A stretch of DNA of 64,000 nt, taken from contig OY540813.1 in NCBI GenBank assembly GCA_961205875.1, forward strand, positions 1,397,001 through 1,461,000, written 5' to 3'. The notes under the pieces are model-generated. The model was not told the origin of the DNA and did not search any database. It saw nothing but the letters and a program-made list of their open reading frames with translations. How positions within the stretch are numbered: position 1 is the stretch's first letter; each line of letters starts with the position of its first letter. The DNA is from Sialis fuliginosa. Lineage: Eukaryota; Arthropoda; Insecta; Megaloptera; Sialidae. Position numbers and translations under genes: made by a program. Below, one piece after another: positions 1 through 11,909 of this stretch.

Positions 1-361
1 CGATTCTTTTGTGTCGTAGTACTTATCATTTTGTAACCATGCGTGCTCATTACTGGCTTTACTTTATCCATTACTGGAGGAACACACAAACAAAATAAAA
101 GGCTATAAATAAAAAAAAAACTATATTTTCGGACTTGATTTAATAAAGAGTTACTTGTTTTATTAGTAACATGAGTTCATAAGAATAACAAAAAAGAAGC
201 CCGTCAATCACAAAACTAGTAAACCTTATAGTGTCCATAACTGGTGCCAGTACCTTACTTGTTTTATTAGTAACGTGACTTCATGAAAATTACAAAAAAA
301 AACATGAATCTCAAAAAAAACCTTTTTCTTTAAGCGTCCAAGACTAGTGCCAGTACCTTAT
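1..361 (-). repeat. Unclassified repeat family F, copy 1 (cut by window edge)
   Basis: Shares ATTACTGGCTTTACTTTATC and AAACAAAATAAAAGGCTATA with copies at 20.9, 36.1 and 47.2 kb. Its terminal 105 bases (TTACTTGTTTTATTAGTAAC to GTGCCAGTACCTTA) are present twice in tandem. No terminal repeats were seen that would class it. Confidence 0.6.
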
Positions 362-717
362 ATGTGAGTGTGTGTTGGGTGAGAGTATTGGGAGGGTTGT
401 AGGTGTGTTCTCGTATAACACTTTGCGTTGAACCGCAGAGAGACCGGGCAAACTGGCCGACAATAGATCCCAGCTAGCTAGCGAGGAGAGTTCACAGTCA
501 AATAATTGTGTTACTCTCTTGTAAAGCCCACTGACTCACTCACTCACTGTCTTTCTCTCTCTCGTTTTGTGTCAGGATACGATTTAACCCTTTCTTGTTT
601 GTGTCCTTCAAATGGTCCACTATGAAAATGTAATGTAAAGGGCACTATAACAATATTTTTCAAGAGGCGCGTTGGGGAGGTAGTAATATTAATTATATAA
701 ATTTGTCGTAAACAAAA
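362..717. other. Unique sequence, nothing recognised
   Basis: Moderately GC-rich around 390-560 (AACCGCAGAGAGACCGGGCA; CTAGCTAGCGAGGAGAG). No open frame or RNA fold was recognised. Confidence 0.4.
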
Positions 718-1003
718 CAATTTATTAACCTAGCTAACGAATATTTGCAAGCTTGTAAATACTTTCAAACAGGGAATCAAACTTATACGACAGTTTTCTT
801 GGATTTTTTATAGAGATAGTTACATTCATAGTTAAGTAAAAACAAAAGTAGGTAAAGTATATTTACTAAAGTATATTTATTTACCTTGATAAAAATTGTA
901 AAAACCAAATTACTGTCAAAAATTTTAAAAGAACTGTCATGTAAGTTTGATACCTCATTTGAAAGTGTTTGCAAGCTAGCAAATTTTATTAGCTAAATAA
1001 ACA
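718..1003. mobile_element. Palindromic MITE family Y copy 1
   Basis: Imperfect inverted arms of about 90 bases, from TTTATTAACCTAGCTAACGA to GCTAGCAAATTTTATTAGCT, sharing ACTTTCAAA and TATCAAACTT..GACAGTT. Confidence 0.65.
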
Positions 1004-1072
1004 ATAATAAAAAAATCTATGTAAAAAAATGACTGCCCAGAGCTCTCTTGTGATTTTTCAAAGGCCCTAGAG

Positions 1073-1293
1073 CAGCTATTCTTAAACTAGGGTCCGCGGA
1101 CCCACAGGGATTCGCTGAACTTTTGGCAGGGGTCCGTGAAACATATTTGGCATATATTAAAGTACTTTTACATTTCTGTTTACCAATGATTAATTAGTAT
1201 TTAACGACCTTCTTTGTTTTTCTGTCAGGAGGGATCTCTGAAAAATAATTGTTCAAAAGAGGGTCGCTAGACCTCATAAGTTTAGAACCGCTG
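1073..1293 (+). mobile_element. hAT-like MITE, family R
   Basis: A 221-base element beginning CAGCTATTCTTAAACTAGGG and ending TTTAGAACCGCTG. It is bounded by a perfect 8-base duplication CCCTAGAG at 1065-1072 and 1294-1301, diagnostic of hAT transposition. Confidence 0.88.
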
Positions 1294-1301
1294 CCCTAGA
1301 G

Positions 1302-2540
1302 TAAAGTATATGCCAGGGGTGTCAATTAATTTTAACATTTCAAGTAAAAATTAATTCGCAATGTATTTTTTCAAAAATTTGGTTGAAAATAAAAAATATG
1401 ATATAAAAAAAATATTGGTGTAGTATTCGAACGTCCATATTTCACAACTTTTTTTATAAATTTGCGAGACTAGAGTAAACGACAACTCGCCTCGTCTCTG
1501 TTTGTATCCTGATATCTCGTCTCAAACATTTTTTTTTCTAAAAATATATATTATTATATAATATATATTAAATTTTTACTAAACTTTTTTAAATCGAAAG
1601 TATCAACGAGAATTAATTATAAATAAAATTAATACCGTCTCGATTTGGATCCCCGAGTGAAAATGCACTGAATTATGTAACAAAAATACACGCGCCCGCA
1701 GGGAGTACGTACGCATTTACACCCTTACTATTATCGTCACTGCTTAGTTATTATGTTACCTAACGTAACAAAATATAGCCTATAACCTGGCCAGAGAACG
1801 TACTTATAAATTAAAAAAGAAACCACGTAAATCTGATAAGTGGTTCTCGAGTGATAAGCGCACTAACGGACAGACTGACAGACAGAGAGACGTTAAGCTT
1901 TATATATATTACAGATATAAAAGTAGCGACGTTAGACGTGAATTCCGAATTCTCGAGTTTTCGTTTTGAAGAATAGTTTATGCAGTAAAAGGTTAAATTT
2001 TGAGTGTACATTTATTTTAAGTTTTAGGTAAACTAAAGCCTACATATTACGTCCTTGTATGACCGTGTGTGTGTGTGGGGGGGGGGAGGGGGGGGGGTGT
2101 GGTCCTTTTATGCAATGAATAGAGACGCTGATGTTTAGAGTAACTGCCTACTATTTTGTTGATGGATCGCTAAAAGTTAGCAGTGGTTTTAAAACTTTTT
2201 TTTCCACCCCAAGTTTTACGGCCGACGCATCTAGTTTTTTTTACGCTTTTATGCGTGCGTGTGTCTGTATGTCCCGGCTGTTTACGTCTACAGACACTGT
2301 TTGTATTTTATCGAAATGTGCAGCATCAAGTATAAAGTTTTTATTTTATTTTTATTTGAGACAGAATGTGGAAGCAAGTGGTTTCTGTTCTGTTTTAAAT
2401 ATGTTTTAGTAGTTGATTAACACGTTGAGTGTTAAAAATAGTTATGCAGTATACACAATACAATATTATAGATATTCGAAATATGTGTGAAAGTTTCAAC
2501 CAAATCGGTTCAGTAATTTATTAGATAAGCATTCGTCAAA
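1302..2540. other. Noncoding, low complexity plus repeat L
   Basis: Contains repeat L, a long G-run near 2078-2097, and at 2131-2409 an open frame of 92 codons with biased Phe/Ser composition that matches nothing I know. I see no splice or family support for it. Confidence 0.4.
1794..1915 (-). repeat. Dispersed repeat L copy 1
   Basis: GGCCAGAGAACGTACTTATA, AAGTGGTTCTCGAGTGATAA and CTGACAGACAGAGAGACGTT match, reversed, the repeat at 30.04-30.20 kb. Confidence 0.55.
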
Positions 2541-3080
2541 TTAAAAAAAATATCTGCCAAATAAAGGTAGTCAATTATCGATCAATTTTAATTAACACCA
2601 ATTCAGTTTTACACAGTTTTATTAAAAAATATTAATTCGACATTTTTTTTAATACGCACCTGATTATTTATTCGTATATTTTTCATTTTCTGACAATTTC
2701 AATGTAAAGTTAAATTTTTCTGTTATGCAAATGTCAAAATGACATTTAATTTGTCAAAGCAAATCACGGTTAAAAAAAACAAATTTTGTCGTGGAAAAAA
2801 TAACTATTTTTGGATATCACCTCTCCCCTCTACACACGAGTTTAATTATTTTGACTGTCCTCAAGCCAGACCCAACCAAACCACCAAATTTCATTAATAT
2901 CGGTTCAGTAATTCATGAGCTATACATGTGACAAGGATTCAGGGGACAGACACACACACTGACAGACAGACACGAAACGAAAAGTGCTTTTCTTGGCCTG
3001 AAACTTCAAGATCATGTTACAATTTTTCTCATTTTAAAACGATCACAAAGCTTCTCGTATCTTCGATATGGCGAGGAAGT
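2541..3080 (-). mobile_element. Family B copy, divergent
   Basis: Reverse orientation from AAAAAAAATATCTGCCAAAT to the 5' end GCGAGGAAG. The stretch that should carry the 3' inverted repeat is deleted, and many substitutions mark it as old. Confidence 0.75.
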
Positions 3081-3528
3081 TATTTTTGAAATTACTCCAA
3101 AATAAATAACTCACCCTGTATATCCCTAAAACATTTTTTTACTAGTTAATTATTTAAGCTTCAGTAGATTTTACTATGTATTAACTTTTCTTAATAGAAA
3201 ATTTCATATAATACATTTTCATCGGTAAAAATAAAATAGGTATAGTTGAATGAGCTATATATTTCTGTACAAAAAATAGTACCTATACAATTTTTAAACA
3301 TGAAGTTGTATAATCTCTAGTTAAATGCACTCAATGTACTCTAGAATTTTAATTACTGCATTGGAGCACTTTTAGTGAGAGCATTTATGGAATTAAATAA
3401 GATCAATGCATATATGTATGCTGAAATGCATTATGGGAGCAATGGATTTGCGGAAAATGTAACTGAATAAAAATATTTTTAATTTTGCTCTGTCTACATC
3501 GATATTAAATATATGTATTATATTACTG

Positions 3529-3916
3529 CAGCGATTCTCAACATGTGGGGCATAATAAAACATAATGAGGGGCGCGAGCATATCGAGAAAAAATATTATT
3601 AAAAAATTTATTTAATTTACTGAAAGAAAAGCAATAAAAAACATAATAAAAAATAAAATACACGTTTACATTTACACTGATATAATACACTTATAAGTAG
3701 GATTGTATCAGTACTTACTGCACAATGGATTTAATAATTAACTTATCAATATTAAATTAAAAACAAGATTAATAATTATTAGTGACTCCCTTGAGCCTGT
3801 CTTGCAGAGCAAAGTTTTTCGAAAGAAGGTTTAATAAAATTATTGTATGAGGGGGAAGGGGATGATAATTGTGATTGAAAATTGGGTCGCAAATACTAAA
3901 AGGTTGAGAAACGCTG
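3529..3916 (-). mobile_element. hAT-like MITE, family Q copy 1
   Basis: A 388-base element with ends CAGCGATTCTCAAC and GGTTGAGAAACGCTG and a perfect 8-base duplication TATTACTG at 3521-3528 and 3917-3924. The ends are of the widespread hAT type CAG.G.TTCTCAACC. It is inverted relative to the copy at 59.9 kb. Confidence 0.9.
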
Positions 3917-4587
3917 TATTACTGTCGAATTTTTCATTTGAATATTCGTTACTTATTCAAGGTTATAGCAATAATAATTTTTTATTTTTGACTGAATTTT
4001 TCTCTTACATTTAGATTTTTTTCTAAAATTGCGTCGAAGAAGAAAAATACAATCAACTTTAGTCGACTTTCGCATCAGAAGGGTTAAACAAACATGATTC
4101 GATAGAAAGAGGAATTGGTGGAGTCGCCGGGTAATTCTTACAATCGATAAGACTGTAATTTGTAAATAATAAAAAAAAACATTATTAAAAAAATTATATA
4201 AATCAAAAGGGAAATAAAAGCCGTTAGAAATGAAAGGAGTGCTGGACACAAACATAAAAGCCATAAACTTTACAGCATGGACCATTAAAAAGTCTCACAC
4301 TGTTTGTACTTACGGATATCATAAAAATAAAATATATTATCACTTCATTTGAATTTCAGGCTGACGGTTTCACTGCTGCATTAACAAAATTAACTAAACA
4401 TAGAACCGGTCTGCGGCGACTTGTTTGCGTTTCCACCCTTTCAACCCTTTACACCACGAACTCTGCTTTCTTAATCCGTGTAAATGTATTTAGTTCTATG
4501 TACTTACTTATAAACATACTGTGTTTTATTGAATACTAGCGCATTGGGCCCGGTGTTACCCGGGTTAATATCCACAAAATCATAGTG

Positions 4588-4788
4588 CAGTGGCGTAGCG
4601 AGGGGGGGGGGCAAGGGGGTCTATCATGCCCCGAGCGCCAAATGGTCTTTAAGACCAACCTTTTAAATAAATAAAAACTGAAGACCTTTTTTTTTAGTCA
4701 CGCCAATTTATTATAAAATTATTATTAATTTCGGGGGCGCCAAAAAGGTATCATGCCTCGGGCGCCAATTATGCTTGCTACGGCACTG
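4588..4788 (+). mobile_element. hAT-like MITE, family P, short copy
   Basis: A 201-base element starting CAGTGGCGTAGCGAGGGG and ending GCTACGGCACTG, with a perfect duplication TCATAGTG (4580-4587, 4789-4796). The interior is itself palindromic (ATCATGCCCCGAGCGCCAA against GGCGCCAAAAAGG..CGGGCGCCAA). Confidence 0.9.
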
Positions 4789-5261
4789 TCATAGTGACCT
4801 AAAATATTCAACATGCCCACCATGAATTGTTTTTTTCGATTTAGTGAAATTTACACAAAATATCCACGAATTATGTAGCTAAACATAACTTATCCATTAG
4901 TGAAAAGCGGAATAAAATCCGTTCAGCAGTTTTTGAGAAAATCGTGTAAAATTATATTTTCAAACTCTCAGGAAACACCAGGTCACGTCTTAGAATTTGT
5001 ATGAAAATAAAAAAATTAAAATAAATAGGATAGCATCAATCATAATCAATTTTTTGGATGTGAAATGGTTTTTTTTATATTTCAATTTTCAATCAATAAA
5101 TTTTTTTCCAGATGAAAGATATGTATATACAGAAAATATTGTAAATTTTTTATGGAAAAATATTAAAAAATAAGTGGGATACAACAAATATGGGAGGGGC
5201 TCGTCACTAGATCATCTGAAATAAAAAAAAACATAAGGGATCATTAGCTAATGATATAATG

Positions 5262-5416
5262 CTCCGGATGAACGAAGGGATTTGAAAAATATAGAATTTT
5301 CACAAAATAACGGATATTGAAAGTCAAAGTTTTTTATTCGACTAGAATTTCACTCGCATTTTCGGCTATAAAAAAAATAACAATCGTCCAAAAAAAAATC
5401 CTTCGTTCATCCGGAG
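5262..5416. mobile_element. Short hairpin MITE with CTCCGGATGAACG ends
   Basis: A 155-base element with perfect 17-base inverted repeats CTCCGGATGAACGAAGG at the ends. Only one copy was seen in the window. Confidence 0.6.
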
Positions 5417-6753
5417 GACAATTATGTATAGAATAAGTGAGAAAAATTTCAAACCAATCGGCAAAGCCGTTCTCAAGTTACAGTGATCACCGATTTCGAA
5501 AACATGGTTTCGAGAAAAACGCGTTTAAAGTTTAAGATAACAAAATTATTTTGGAACTTACACTGAATCGTCTATGGACAGGACATTTGTCTGAAATTTT
5601 CAGATAATACTTTTGAAATATTCTACTTTAAGAAAATGCAAAAAAATTTTTTTTTCAAAATTCTAACTGGGTCTGCCCCCTTAAAAGTGATTATTTTAAT
5701 AATTACGGCCTATTATAATAAATTCATCGATACAGACATATCATACAAGGAACAGGCGACAATGTGCAACAATATCAACAACATAGAGGGTTAACGAAAT
5801 TAGCTTCTATGATACTCGTAGAATTTGCACCGCGCCGCCACCAGATTGTTTGCGTTTCACCTTAACACGGCCCCCAAGTAGTGAGTGTAACATTACAGCG
5901 TATATAATTGCATGTACAACACATCCGAGAGTCTCCCACCACCCCTGCTTTCTACCCCCTCCCCCCCTCCCCCTACCCTTTCTCCACTCCGCAGCCTGTT
6001 CACACGCACTACATTTGCTGTAGGATCTCTACTATTATATTGTACAGTGTGTGCTAACAGTCGAGGATTTGGTGTGCTATGTATAGGGTGGTGCTGAAGA
6101 GATTTTTACTTAAAATATAACTGATTTGATTTGATTTTCTTATACAGGGTGTCCCACGGGAAGGCACTTGAATCGGAATTTATTTATGGTTCGGGTTCAA
6201 GTTTGTAATTGAAAGAAAATTATTTTGTTCGAAAAAAATTATGATTAACAAATAAAACATTTTCTGAAGAAGAAAAAAACATTAATAGCCTTTAAAATAT
6301 TGCTAGAAAAAAGGAAAAAAAATAAAATAACATTTTAAAGATTGAAATTTATAATTTTTAGATTTTTTTTGCAAAATGTAATTCAGTTATAGAATTTTAA
6401 AAAAAGTGAAAAATATGTAAATTTCACCACCACCTTACCATAAAATTCAAACAGATTTCCAGTATTAGGACATTTTATAAACTTTTATTATTAATATTAA
6501 AAATAATTTATTGAACCATTTAAAAATATATGGTTACTGGTTATCCATGAAAAGGTTCAGGTTCGTTGACTTTAAAATAAATGATTTTCATTTTATTTTT
6601 CAGTTTGCACTGACTTTATGGTTACTTCATTAGTATCTAGTATAGGTTCTTTCTCTGTTGTTTTTATTACAAATTCAGATTCTTCTATGCGGTTTCTCTT
6701 ACGTTTTCATTTGCTTCTTTTAAATCTACATCGATTTATAATATTTTAATTAA
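5417..6753. other. Noncoding, AT-rich with C-rich patch
   Basis: A GC-rich stretch lies at 5828-5885 (CACCGCGCCGCCACCAG) with a C-run region at 5950-5995. TACAGGGTGTCCCACGGGAA at 6145 looks like a transposon end; a relative is at 57398. No gene was seen. Confidence 0.4.
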
Positions 6754-7180
6754 AATATCGGTATGGAGAACTATACATGACTTCCATGTTCTATAATATC
6801 TTTATAAATAGTTTTTAAATGGCTTTTTACGCATGTACAAATAATAAATGTCCCTTAGGTTCAATTGAACTACAAATGTACCAAGTCTTATCAAAATAAG
6901 TGAGATAATATTTAGATGAAAAAGGTTACAAAATTTCGAATATTTCCAAAACCCCTAATCCGATTAGCACCAAAATCAATAGGTCTGGAGTACTCACTGA
7001 GACAAACATTTTCTCCAAAAATAATTCAGATCGGTGTATTTATTTATTTACAGTAGTTATCGTGAACGAAAGAAAATTCTACATCCGCACAGACACACAG
7101 ATATTCAGAATCTGTCATTATCTCGGACACGATTTTTCGATGGTATTACAATACTTCCATTTCTTTCAGAACATGGAAAT
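6754..7180 (-). mobile_element. Family A copy, internally deleted
   Basis: Reverse orientation. The 3' hairpin end (6754-6800) and the 5' half are present, but the middle (the TAATACGTCATTAATTC region) and much of the microsatellite are missing. Confidence 0.75.
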
Positions 7181-7799
7181 AATAATACAAAGAAAATTTT
7201 TATAAAAAGTCTAAAATAAATCTACAGGTTTCTATAGACAACATATTTTCATTCGTTACGCCACTGCTTGTATCACATGTGCCAAATGTGTGTATTTGTA
7301 TAAATGTGTGTGTGGGGGGGGAGTTCCCCCCACAGTTCACGTCCCAGTACTACAATTACCCCCCCCCCCCCTTTTCCCCACACAGTAGTCCCTTTTGTAC
7401 AGACGCATTGTTTAATAAGTGTGTCGCTCGTTCGACCCTCGCTCCACCCCCCCTCCCCCTTCTACCCCCTGCTCGTTTTGCCATTTTTGTGTTGGCACTA
7501 CGTCTACAACTTGTTATGGTTTTGTGAAATTAAATTACATTATACTTACTCATACGGTTGGTACACTTGCGTGGGGCAATTCATGTTTAACAGTTAATTG
7601 ACACTGTTTTTGTATTTTTTTTTTAATTGTTATTTAGTTAATGTTAGTTTTTTTTAATGTAAGTAGATTTTTTTTTATTTTGTGTCTTAACTTTTTTGTA
7701 AATTGTAGTTTTTATTAGGAAACGGGTTATGAAATTATGTCAAAAGCTGATTTTTTAAGGGGGAATTGTGATGGATAAAAAAAATATTTTCTAAAAATA

Positions 7800-7847
7800 C
7801 AGTGGGACTCTTTTCATGCGGTAGATACGTTCCACAACAAATCGCTC
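7800..7847 (+). repeat. Solo pogo/Tigger-like terminal repeat
   Basis: TA followed by CAGTGGGACTCTTTTCATGC and GGTAGATACGTTCC is the terminus of a pogo-type element. Related ends occur in reverse orientation at 43541-43587 and 48602-48646. No transposase lies next to it. Confidence 0.5.
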
Positions 7848-8036
7848 AGTCCTCCAATAATGTAAAGAAATATAATAATTAAGATTTATATTTTTTGCCT
7901 TGGCAACATTGAGTATAACCAGGTGCCATCTGTCGTTTTCATTGGAAACTAGACATTATTGAATATAACCTTCTTCGGAACATTTTGTAAACTGAGCGCG
8001 ATTTGTATTACTAGAAAAAGTCATCTCGGCTAAAGA

Positions 8037-8466
8037 ATGGGATTAACTAGTGAACATTTTCGTGCGATTATTTTTCATAAGTTCCGACGTGGATTATCAA
8101 AACAAGAGTGTATCAATGAACTTAATTCTTTATACGGTGATAAAGCACCATCCTACAGCACTGTAAAAAACTGGTATAACGAATTCAATCGTGGCCGATG
8201 TTCGCTCCAGGACGAATTCCGTGTAGGTCGACCAAAATCGGTTGTTGTGCCTGAAAACATGATGCTGTGCGTGAACTGGTAAAGCAAGATCGTCATGTGA
8301 CATACCGTGAGATTGAGTCATCTTTGGGCATTAGTATGACAAGCATCAATAAGATATTGCATGATCATTTGGCCGTAAAAAAAGATTTGTTCGCGTTGAA
8401 TCCAATCTGAGTGGAAAAAGTGCTTCGAAAATTAGAATAAATGGAGAATATTTTAAAAAACAATAA
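8037..8466 (+). pseudogene. Mariner transposase, internally deleted remnant
   Basis: A mariner (IS630-Tc1-mariner) transposase begins at ATG 8037 with MGLTSEHFRAIIFHKFRRGL, the first helix-turn-helix of the DNA-binding region. GRPKSVVVPEN follows, then the second helix-turn-helix (DRHVTYREIESSLGISMTS). A one-base loss at about 8263 breaks the frame within PEN.DAVREL. After the KK.CSRWIP-like segment (about 8380-8403) the sequence jumps to SEWKKCFEN (8406-8432) and then to the terminal NGEYFKKQ stop (8440-8466). The whole catalytic DDE region, over 180 residues in relatives, is absent, as is a short piece before NGEYF. It cannot be active but keeps the start, the DNA-binding part and the natural C-terminus, as internally deleted copies mobilised in trans do. 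Confidence 0.9.
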
Positions 8467-8489
8467 AACCAATTTCGATCATCAATATT

Positions 8490-8525
8490 CGTTTATTAGG
8501 CCAGAAATATAAATAGCAACCCTCG
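8490..8525 (+). repeat. Mariner 3' terminal inverted repeat
   Basis: TTATTAGGCCAGAAATATAA followed by ATAGCAACCCTCG, then TA, sits 24 bases after the transposase stop and matches the known end of mariners of this group. The matching 5' end is not visible upstream of 8037, so the 5' side is truncated or replaced. Confidence 0.75.
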
Positions 8526-8853
8526 TATAATCATTTATAAGAAAGTATTTTCTTATTAATGGCATAAACATAAAGAAAAATTAAATTTCCATTATCCAAT
8601 TGATAAAATTAAATCACATAGAAGAATGTCGAGTGTTTTAGATAACATTACAACTGCAGATGTTTCAATAATAAAAAGTAATAAAATGAAAATTTCTAGA
8701 ACAGATGAACCATAGACAATAGCTCCGCCGGTATGGCAGACAGACGACTTTGTCAAAATGACAATACCATCGATTCAATTATTTACTCGAAAATATGAAA
8801 CGAATCGGAATAACTAAAACAGCAATCGTTTATCGATATACAGGGTGTCTCTA

Positions 8854-9193
8854 TACAGTGTATTCCAAGTTGATTAAGACATAGGAAATTTAACATGGGG
8901 GCAATTAGAAATGTTGTAGCATTTTGAAATGCCGCCACAAAATATAATAAAATAGTAATCAGTATTTTGTTTTTAAATTTATATCTGTCAAAAAATATTA
9001 TTATAATTTTATCTAGGATGCTTTGAGAACAAAATACTGTTGATTAATTTAAAATTTATCAGTTAGTTTCGAGGCGGCGTTTCAAAATGCACCAATCACA
9101 CATCGTTAAATTTGACCAAAGGTTACTACAACATTCCTAATTGTTCCCATGTTAAATTTCCTATGTCTTAATCAACTTGGAATATACACTATA
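8854..9193. mobile_element. Palindromic MITE, family E copy 1
   Basis: Begins TACAGTGTATTCCAAGTTGA and ends with the inverse; arms continue through ACATAGGAAATTTAACATGG and ATTTTGAAATGCCGCC. Part of the left arm (CTTTGGTCAAATTTAACG) is deleted. TA at the ends suggests Tc1/mariner-type mobility. Confidence 0.75.
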
Positions 9194-9544
9194 TATAATA
9201 AATTTATTATATATTTTATTAGTTTGTCAGAAATATTTTTTAATAAAATTAGAAACACCTGTATTGTTCACTGTCAATATTACGTATAAGAAAGTCTCGG
9301 AGTTGCTGTGGTAGATATTTTTAAATGTTCAACGCTTTTTTATATTTCGTAATTTTCATTTTTTTTATTATATTGAAATAATATTTACTTTGAGGAATAT
9401 TTGTAAAGCTGAAATTATTGGAAATCTGTAGATGTTTGCATTTGAATATGATTTTTATGAAATATATATATTAGAGAGATAAATTTTAACAGCCAATAAT
9501 CTTGTAGAAATTATTATACCTATATAAACCGCTGGGTGTATTTT

Positions 9545-10302
9545 TACTTCCATGTTCTGAAAGAAATGGAAGTATTGTAATACCATCGAAAAATCGTGTT
9601 CGAGAAAATGACAAATTCTGATTGTACTAACTTCAAAACGTAAAGAAAAGTTAATTTCCGCATGCCTGTGTGTCTGGATGTAGAATTTTTTTCCGTTCAC
9701 GATAACTACCGTAAAAATGCACCGATCTGAATTATTTTTGGGGAAAATGTTTGTCTCAGTGAGTACTCCAGATCTATTGATTTATGTGCTAATCGGATTA
9801 GGTGTTTTGGAAATATTCGAAATTTTGTAACTTTTTTCGTCTAAAAAGTGAACATTGCGAGTATTATCTCACTAATTTTGATAAGACTTGGTACATTTGT
9901 AGTTCAATTGAACCTAAAGGACAATTATTATTTGTACGTGCCTAAACAGCCATTGAAGGGGTGAAAAACATCCTCAAAATTTGAATTGTAAATACTAATT
10001 AATACGTCACTAATTCATGTTGCCTTGGAAACAAATGCAACTAAATTCAAAATGTCAAATTAGTTGTTCTACGAATGTGTATTATGTTTTTGACATTAGG
10101 ACATTAGAAAACTAATATTTATATACAAATGGCAATAACTGCTGTAACCGTTGTAAGTATATATGTTTTTTATGTATTACGAAATTTATATTCATAGTAG
10201 TAGGTTATATAAATAAAATATTTAAAAAAAAATTATATTTAAAAATTATTTAAAAAGATAGAAAGAACATGGAAGTCATGTATGGTTCTCCATACCGATA
10301 TT
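9545..10302 (+). mobile_element. Family A (HINE/Helentron-like), reference copy
   Basis: The most complete copy, 758 bases. The 5' end ACTTCCATGTTCT (9546-9558) is repeated inverted and perfectly as AGAACATGGAAGT at 10264-10276. The 5' end can also fold alone: ACTTCCAT pairs with ATGGAAGT (9566-9573). Outside the 3' repeat lies a second hairpin, TATGG-TTCT-CCATA (10281-10294), then CGATATT. A GTGTGTCT-type simple repeat lies about 115 bases in. Asymmetric terminal repeats plus a 3' hairpin and insertion into T-runs are typical of Helentron-derived elements. No protein of its own was seen. Confidence 0.75.
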
Positions 10303-10980
10303 TTTTTATCTGCGGGCTGTTAGAACCGCGCGAATATTGGCATGTTTTAATTAGTTGCGTCACATTTATCGTCCTAACTTCGATAAGAAAGAATTTTCAA
10401 ATAAATGTTCATAAAAAGTATAAAGAGTAATAAACAATAAAAATAAAAATGTTTTTTTGAAAATTCTGTAGGTATGCAACCCCTTAATTAGTAGTGAGTG
10501 AACATAGATCAATAATTGGCAAAAACATTACAATCTTAAATAAAGTGCTTCCAATTTGAACATACATAAATTGTTTGTCGAAAATCAAGCCTTTATAAAT
10601 TGTGTTGATAATGAATTATAAAGTATCCATGATGATTAATCAAAACTAGCATGAAAAAAGAATGATTGACAGCCCAATAATTGTCTGTTTTTCTCGATCA
10701 TTCATCACCAAATATTGTGCTTTGGCACTCTACGTGTCAAGCTTTTTTATTATATTTTATTACCTGAATAAGCAAGGTAATGAATTTTGTTTATCTTGCG
10801 TTTGGTTTAAAATTGATACACGTGAGTTTCAGTTTTGTGTGTAATCGATATTGCCGTACTGCGTGCCGATGTTTGCACTGATCGGGGCATTAATTTATAT
10901 ACCTATATGTTTATATAAGCTGAGATGCAGTAGCTGGGTGAAATTAATAATAGTATTTTTTTTTTGTTGAGTTTTTAATA
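10303..10980. other. Noncoding, nothing recognised
   Basis: AT-rich single-copy-looking sequence. The short open frame at 10662-10844 has no recognisable domain. Confidence 0.4.
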
Positions 10981-11396
10981 CTTTGGCTTCTGGGTGTAAG
11001 CCGCGTTAGTTTGGTCGTTTCATCACACATTGCAGTGGAAATCTTCAGGACTTTTTAAAATGCTTTTAGAAGAGTCCTGAAGATGTCCCAAATTGAATCT
11101 GATAACTTTAAAAATAAAATAAAACCGACTTAAAAAGTAACCTTAAAAACACTAAGTATTTTTTTAAGTCAGTTAAAAATAAATGTGATATAGATTTTTA
11201 TTTTATTTATGTGATTTTAGGGGTGGGAAAGTACCTATCTATAAATAAAATTAAAAGGTTGTAATATGATACCTTCTTTTTATAGAAAACTAATTAAAAT
11301 TATTTTATTGATTGAAACATTTTTCTTTTAATATTTAAAGTAAACTGCGTCGATTTGGTCGTGATAACACGACGCGGCTTACACCCAGAAGCCAAG
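10981..11396. mobile_element. MITE family O with 24-base terminal repeats
   Basis: TTGGCTTCTGGGTGTAAGCC-GCGT at 10983 is repeated inverted and perfectly before 11396. Inside is a perfect 12-base stem, ATCTTCAGGACT (11041-11052) with AGTCCTGAAGAT (11073-11084), and a 20-base loop. Confidence 0.8.
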
Positions 11397-11909
11397 ATCC
11401 ATATCAAGGTCACCTCGGAAGCCTCAAGACTTGTATATTGTATAACCTTTAAAATAATTTACGAAAGGTAGAAAGGTTGAAAATATTTTTTTATGTACCT
11501 ATACAAAAAAAATTAATAGAATAAATAAAAAAATATATGTATTTTTATTTGTTTAACTTTCAATGGTCTACGGTACAAATGTAATAAAAAATGAAATACA
11601 ATTTCGTGGCTGAATATAATATCATAATAAGCCCTTTAGGCCATTGTTGAGGTGAGCTGGGCTTATATATCTACATTATCTCTTATTCGTTTGATTTCGC
11701 AAGCTTTTTCACAAAAGCTTTTAAATGTTTTAATTCCCGGGAAAGAATAAAAAGTGACGTTGTGTTGATATCGTCCTTTACAGGACCGCATCTAGCTTAA
11801 ATTTACAAAGAAATAAATATTAACACATTAACCCATTTTCTGCAAAAAAAAAAAAAAAATTGTATTTTTTAGGTTGACAGAAATTAATTTTTATATATAT
11901 AAAAATATA

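Noticed and set aside
2131..2409. 92-codon open frame, plus strand
   Set aside because: Skewed Phe/Ser composition, no recognised domain, no splice context, and it lies in low-complexity DNA.
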